From positions 1 to 5,685 of the forward strand of contig JACMJD010000462.1 of assembly GCA_014380825.1 (NCBI GenBank): a stretch of 5,685 bases of DNA, in the 5' to 3' direction. Shown here piece after piece: positions 4,722 through 5,685 of the stretch. Made by a program: the position numbers and the translations under genes. This stretch comes from Phycisphaerae bacterium (GTDB taxonomy: Bacteria; Planctomycetota; Phycisphaerae; Tepidisphaerales; Tepidisphaeraceae). Below the pieces are notes generated by a model, which was not told the DNA's origin, ran no database searches, and worked only from the letters and a program-made list of their open reading frames with translations. Position 1 is the stretch's first letter; each line of letters begins with the position of its first letter.

Positions 4722-5462
4722 GTGGTTCCGGCTTCACAAATAGTTCCAACATCGCGCCGCGCCTTCGCGCTGACGGCATTGTGCGCGGCAATCGGCGCCA
4801 CGTGGGTGCTGTGCCTCGCGGCTTGGGAGGAAGCGACGCTTGAAACGGCGCTGGTGCGCATGGCGTTCGCAATGATCGGAGCAATCCCTTGCGCACTGAT
4901 TGGCGCTGCCGCGGGTGGGTTGCTGGCATTGTTGCTCGGCGCGCGACTCTCGCGGCAATACTGCTGGCTGTTCGCCGCGACGGGCGGGGTTCTTGGCATG
5001 CCGATACTGCTCTACACGTCGTCGCAGTTGATGTTTGCGTTCGACATCCAGCGCTGGTTGCCGGCGAGGCTGGATTTTCAGCTTTACGGCGCCTTCGGGC
5101 CATTGCTCGGCGGGATATTGCTGGCGGTGGTCACCACGCGCGGCAGAGTCGGACTGGCGACGCGATCTCGTCGTGCGGCATGGGTGGGGTGCGCGCTTGG
5201 ACTTGCTGCGTACGTCCTCGTGGAGCTGATCTACAATTACGCCTTGCACGCTCGAAACGTGACCATGCACTCATTTGGACAACCCAGCGTGTTTTGGCGT
5301 CACGTAACATTCGGCGGATTCTTCGCACTGATGGCCGCAGGTGTTGCGGCCGCCTGGTGCGCGGAGCGTCCGATTGAAGTTCGGTGGGAAGTCTTGCCGC
5401 TGAACGAAATCATTCCCCAAACAACGACAACTGCGGATCCGGCCTCGCCAGTTGCGCGTTGA
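4722..5462 (+). CDS. Hypothetical polytopic membrane protein
   Basis: 246 aa from a GTG at 4722; not recognised. Hydrophobic segments at roughly 15-35, 44-75 (long, Gly/Ala-rich), 80-104, 120-138, 152-174 and 195-212 suggest six or seven spans, followed by a polar C-terminal tail of about 30 residues ending in a Thr/Ala/Pro-rich stretch. No transporter signature or catalytic motif is visible. The start is uncertain: an in-frame TTG at 4668, with GGGGA nine bases upstream, would add 18 charged residues and make the gene overlap the divergent neighbour by 12 bp. The GTG has no visible ribosome binding site but gives a short N-terminus before the first span. The 3' end overlaps the convergent beta-lactamase-fold gene by 53 bp. 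Confidence 0.72.
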   Translation: MVPASQIVPTSRRAFALTALCAAIGATWVLCLAAWEEATLETALVRMAFAMIGAIPCALIGAAAGGLLALLLGARLSRQYCWLFAATGGVLGMPILLYTSSQLMFAFDIQRWLPARLDFQLYGAFGPLLGGILLAVVTTRGRVGLATRSRRAAWVGCALGLAAYVLVELIYNYALHARNVTMHSFGQPSVFWRHVTFGGFFALMAAGVAAAWCAERPIEVRWEVLPLNEIIPQTTTTADPASPVAR

Positions 5463-5685
5463 ATCCGCGCGATCGCAAATGCTCCGCGAACTGCGGATAG
5501 CCGTGATGCGTGAAGATTTTCTTCGGCCGCACGCGGTCGATCAGTTCCAGCAGCTCGTCGAAGTCGGCGTGGTCGCTCATGGGCAGGGCGATGTCTACGC
5601 CGTGGCGGTAGATTGCGCCGGGGAGCAGGGCCCAGCCGGTGCAGGTGATTCGCAATGGGTTGTCGAATTTGGTGACGAAGGCCGA
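5410..5685 (-). CDS. Metallo-beta-lactamase fold nuclease (beta-CASP / exonuclease type), C-terminal part only
   Basis: The frame is open to the window edge (Ser-Ala-Phe-Val-Thr... on entry), so the N-terminus with its HxHxDH metal site is outside the window. The visible 91 residues carry SDHADFDELL, whose histidine fits a late metal-ligand motif of the RNA/DNA-processing metallo-beta-lactamases, and then RPKKIFTHHGY, where THHG fits the final histidine motif near the end of such enzymes. Relatives include mRNA 3'-end processing factor-like exonucleases and the ligase-associated DNA exonuclease group; the fragment cannot separate them. The TTG at 5653-5655 is an internal Leu codon, not a start. 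The protein ends in PDPQLSLFGE, and the stop lies inside the convergent membrane gene. Confidence 0.85.
   Translation of the reverse strand, partial: SAFVTKFDNPLRITCTGWALLPGAIYRHGVDIALPMSDHADFDELLELIDRVRPKKIFTHHGYPQFAEHLRSRGFNAQLARPDPQLSLFGE

Noticed and set aside
4660..4743. 28-codon plus-strand frame starting ATG at 4660, between the divergent genes
   Set aside because: Its GGGGA is only about one base from the ATG, too close to serve as its ribosome binding site, and the frame overlaps both neighbours; no evidence for a leader peptide.

Overview
The window is GC-rich and compact, on a bacterial chromosome. I see no insertion sequence, integrase, phage gene or CRISPR array. My best guess for the source is a planctomycete (Planctomycetota, perhaps a Phycisphaerae-like lineage). 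The clues are the hairpin-rich spacer with CCACGGGT / ACCCGTGG arms, several genes without a clear ribosome binding site, and a carbohydrate-active enzyme beside proteins of unknown function. This is inference from general familiarity, not from a search.

Layout, left to right. Positions 1-1997 (+) hold a two-gene unit: the 3' part of a GH29 alpha-L-fucosidase gene, whose stop overlaps by four bases (ATGA) the start of a nucleotidyltransferase-fold protein. That second protein appears to be an internal duplication, with a degenerate first half and an intact HxGH site in the second half. Positions 2016-3470 (-) hold a unit read leftwards: a histidine phosphatase, then a membrane-anchored MsrA methionine sulfoxide reductase 33 bp downstream, then a tRNA-Arg(ACG) with its own candidate promoter directly after msrA. 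The two units converge with only 18 bp between the nucleotidyltransferase stop and the tRNA 3' end.

Positions 3471-4088 form a spacer of about 620 bp with no convincing gene. Its right two thirds are packed with perfect or near-perfect inverted repeats, a tandem 10-mer and GCGCGC palindromes, resembling clustered extragenic palindromes. Positions 4089-5462 hold a divergent pair of unrecognised membrane proteins: a single-pass protein on the minus strand and a protein with about six membrane spans on the plus strand, with starts at most 42 bp apart. Positions 5410-5685 (-) hold the 3' end of a metallo-beta-lactamase/beta-CASP-type nuclease gene, whose tail overlaps the plus-strand membrane gene by 53 bp.

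The genes do not form one obvious pathway. MsrA is an envelope protein-repair enzyme and the fucosidase a glycan-degrading enzyme. The most unusual items are the duplicated nucleotidyltransferase with a dead-looking first half, the MsrA in which the normally near-invariant D..GTQY motif is replaced, and the palindrome cluster. I found no convincing new defence or mobile system.
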